Shown: positions 57,701 to 60,700 of the stretch, one piece after another | Numbering within the stretch: position 1 is the first letter of the stretch | How the letters are laid out: the number at the start of each line of letters is the position of its first letter | NCBI GenBank assembly: GCA_030762175.1 | Contig: CM060833.1 | Coordinates: 4,288,501 to 4,352,500 of the forward strand | Length of the DNA: 64,000 nucleotides | DNA from: Metallyticus violacea | Taxonomy: Eukaryota > Arthropoda > Insecta > Mantodea > Metallyticidae | Reading direction: 5' to 3' | Notes under the pieces: model-generated | Databases searched by the model: none | Seen by the model: only the letters and a program-made list of their open reading frames with translations | What the model was told of the DNA's origin: nothing | Position numbers and translations under genes: made by a program

Positions 57701-60700
57701 AAATACAAAGACAGACAATTGAACTTCGACATTGCCGGAGATGAAAACATAAAGTTCTAGTTTATCACATTGCCACTAGAGCAGAATGCCCATTCCCACA
57801 GCTTAACGAATTATCGAACAGTTGAATTTTAGCCTGTCTGATGATGGGAATGAAATGTTCTCGAAACCGGTTCTATATATTATGACAAGTAAGTGAAACA
57901 TTAAGAGTGTGCAGTTCAACTAAATCATATAATAATATCAATTATATAATTGGCTTCACTGTGCAAGTTCCAATTAACATTTTAATTACATTCTTTATGT
58001 TGAAATTATAAACTGCACAACCTTCATTCCTAGTGCTATTACATTATGCTTTGCTCAGCAAGGTGAAATAACAATTCTATGCAATTAAATTTTTGTATGC
58101 ATAACACCTGAATTAAGGGGTTTGCAACAACTTTAAAGAAAAGTCTGACTGATATTATAGTCTGATTTTTAAAAGAAGATAAATGCAAGGGGTGGTGAAA
58201 GGTAAGGAGGTAGAAAAGTAAACTATTGTTGCCACTGTGCTTATATTAGGTGACTCATGAGCCTCTCAGGTCACTTGAGCTTGTTTGTTGCTCTGGGTGT
58301 TAGCCCACATTTTTAGAATTTTTTCCCAATGCGCAGGATGTCATGGAAGCAGCACAGGCAATCATTTCTTCAAATGGTTTAGGGATTAGTTAGTTTCTAA
58401 TATTTCAGAATCCAGCTACATAATAATTATAATACTCCATGTCATATTGTTCAGATACATAAAGAACAATTAATAGCAATCAGTCCTGGTGGTGTAGTGG
58501 TAACCATACTTGCCTTCTAAAGCCAAGATTGCGGGTTCAAACCCAGCCAGGACCAATGGATTTTTTCAGGCGTAAAAATGCGTATATGCATATATAATTA
58601 ATTCAGAAGGGAAATAAAGCTGTGGGTCCCATGTCATACATTTACAGCATGAAAAAGAAGCTCAAGCCTGAAAGAAGAGACCTCTGAGCAAAATTTGTCG
58701 GCTGTTTCAAGCCCTGAATAGAATGGGACGCTGATGACCTGAGATGTTAAAGAGCGTCCATAAATAAATCAAATCCACAATAGCAATTAATAGCAGCAGT
58801 AAAGTGCAAATGTGGAGGGCATGACTTGTCATAATATAACATGTGACAGTCCCATGACAAAAGGAGAACTACTTTCACTTATAAATGAAAACAAGCTCCA
58901 TCCAAAATAGTTTGTTATGTACTTGGTTTATTTACGAATGCTCTTTAACATCTTAGGTCACCAGGTTCCCATTCTATTCAGGGCTTGAAATGGCCGATAA
59001 ATTTTGCTCAGAGGCCTCTTCTTTTAGGCTTGAGGTTCTTTTATGTGCTATAAATATGCATCACGGGACCCACTTACCAATACTTAGGAAGGAAGCCATA
59101 CTTCGGATTTTTATGCCCAAATAAATCCGTCAACCCTGACCAGGATCTTGGGTCTATGAGGCAAGCAAAATAGTTCGTGATAAACTAGTGAAAGAATACA
59201 ACCATCATATCATCAAACTACCCCTATATATTGTAAATTCAATGCCATAATTTCTGGGCTCAAAAAAGAGTATGGTTGAACAAATAAGATATTTACATTA
59301 ACTGAAGTAGAAAGCCTGAAATGAGAGGGAGTAAATAAAGGGTACAAGAAAATTGCAGCACCTGTGTAACTCATGTGAAAGGTGTATTAGAAGAGGCTGG
59401 GAGAATGGATTCTCGAGATTGTATGAATGAGATAATTTAATACACCCTAGTAACATCTCCAGCAGCGATTCCAGGAACTTACAGTAGAAACATCATAATG
59501 ACCACAAGGAAGATGATATGGAACAAAAGAAAAACTCCTATTAGTAATAATCTATTCAGATATGTCTCTCATTAATTATTATTTTATATATAATTAATTT
59601 AGGAATAATAAAATGTTGAATAAATTAGATGCTTATAGGGGTTATGTACTCAAGTTTTATCACAATTATTTACACCATGAATTAAAAAAGATACACACAT
59701 TTATTACCAACTTGGTCACCCTGTATCCTGTTCTTTTTAATAGTGTTTAACGCCCATTTTTATTGCTGGGGCACCACAGTCGGTGACACTGATGGTACAT
59801 AAGACGTAATGATATATTGGAAAAGGATATTTTTTTAAGGTAGGAAATGTTCCAAGCCTAAATTTAGGGTACTTTCCTTGCATTTGTGATTTATGAGGAC
59901 TGAGGAAAACCTGGAAAAAACCTCAGTCAGGGAGGATGGTCCTGGTGGGATTGGAACCCCCAGACTTCCTGCTCACGAGTCTGCACCTTAACGACCTCAG
60001 TCACTCATGGTGGTAGCAGGGATTAAATAAAATAGGTACTATCATACTATATATATGTATTGTAAAGACATCAAAATATGCAATGTAGAAAAATGTACAT
60101 TTTATTCTTATTAAAGTAGTTAACACAGGTTACATCTGATGAGTTAAACATATAATTAAGATCATTGTATGATTGAGTTGAACTACACACTCTTATTGGC
60201 CATTTACTAAAGTATAGTATACATTTTGCAGACCATTGTCCACCTCATCAACTGACTGTCAACTGCTGTATAATTTGTTATGCTTTGGGTATGTATATTC
60301 TGTTTTGGTGAAGGTGTGATGAATTTGAAAGTTTATGTTTTCATTTCTTGAATTGTTGTAGTTCATTAATTTGTCTCTGTATTTATAAATATAGATTTTA
60401 TACCACGTTACTAACTCAGGTCCTTGTAACTATTTTCATAATTTTGCATTTTTCACTATGTCGTGGTTTTCTGTCCAGAAATGATATGCTACTGCTGATT
60501 TTTCCATTTGTTTGTATTTTATGTTCCTGAAGAGTTCTTTTAACCATGCTGCTATTTTCTCTTTGTTTTTCCAATATAGATTGTTGCATTCTGCACATCT
60601 GATTTGGTAAATACCTGTTTTTTTCTCCAGTGAAATACTGTCATTAATATTATCATTCAGGAGATTTTTAACATTAAATCTGTTTATGGGTGCCAATCTG

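Noticed and set aside
58483..58556. Possible tRNA-Arg gene
   Set aside because: A and B boxes and an Arg-like loop are present, but the segment continues into the SINE body found in at least eight other copies, and the stems are imperfect.
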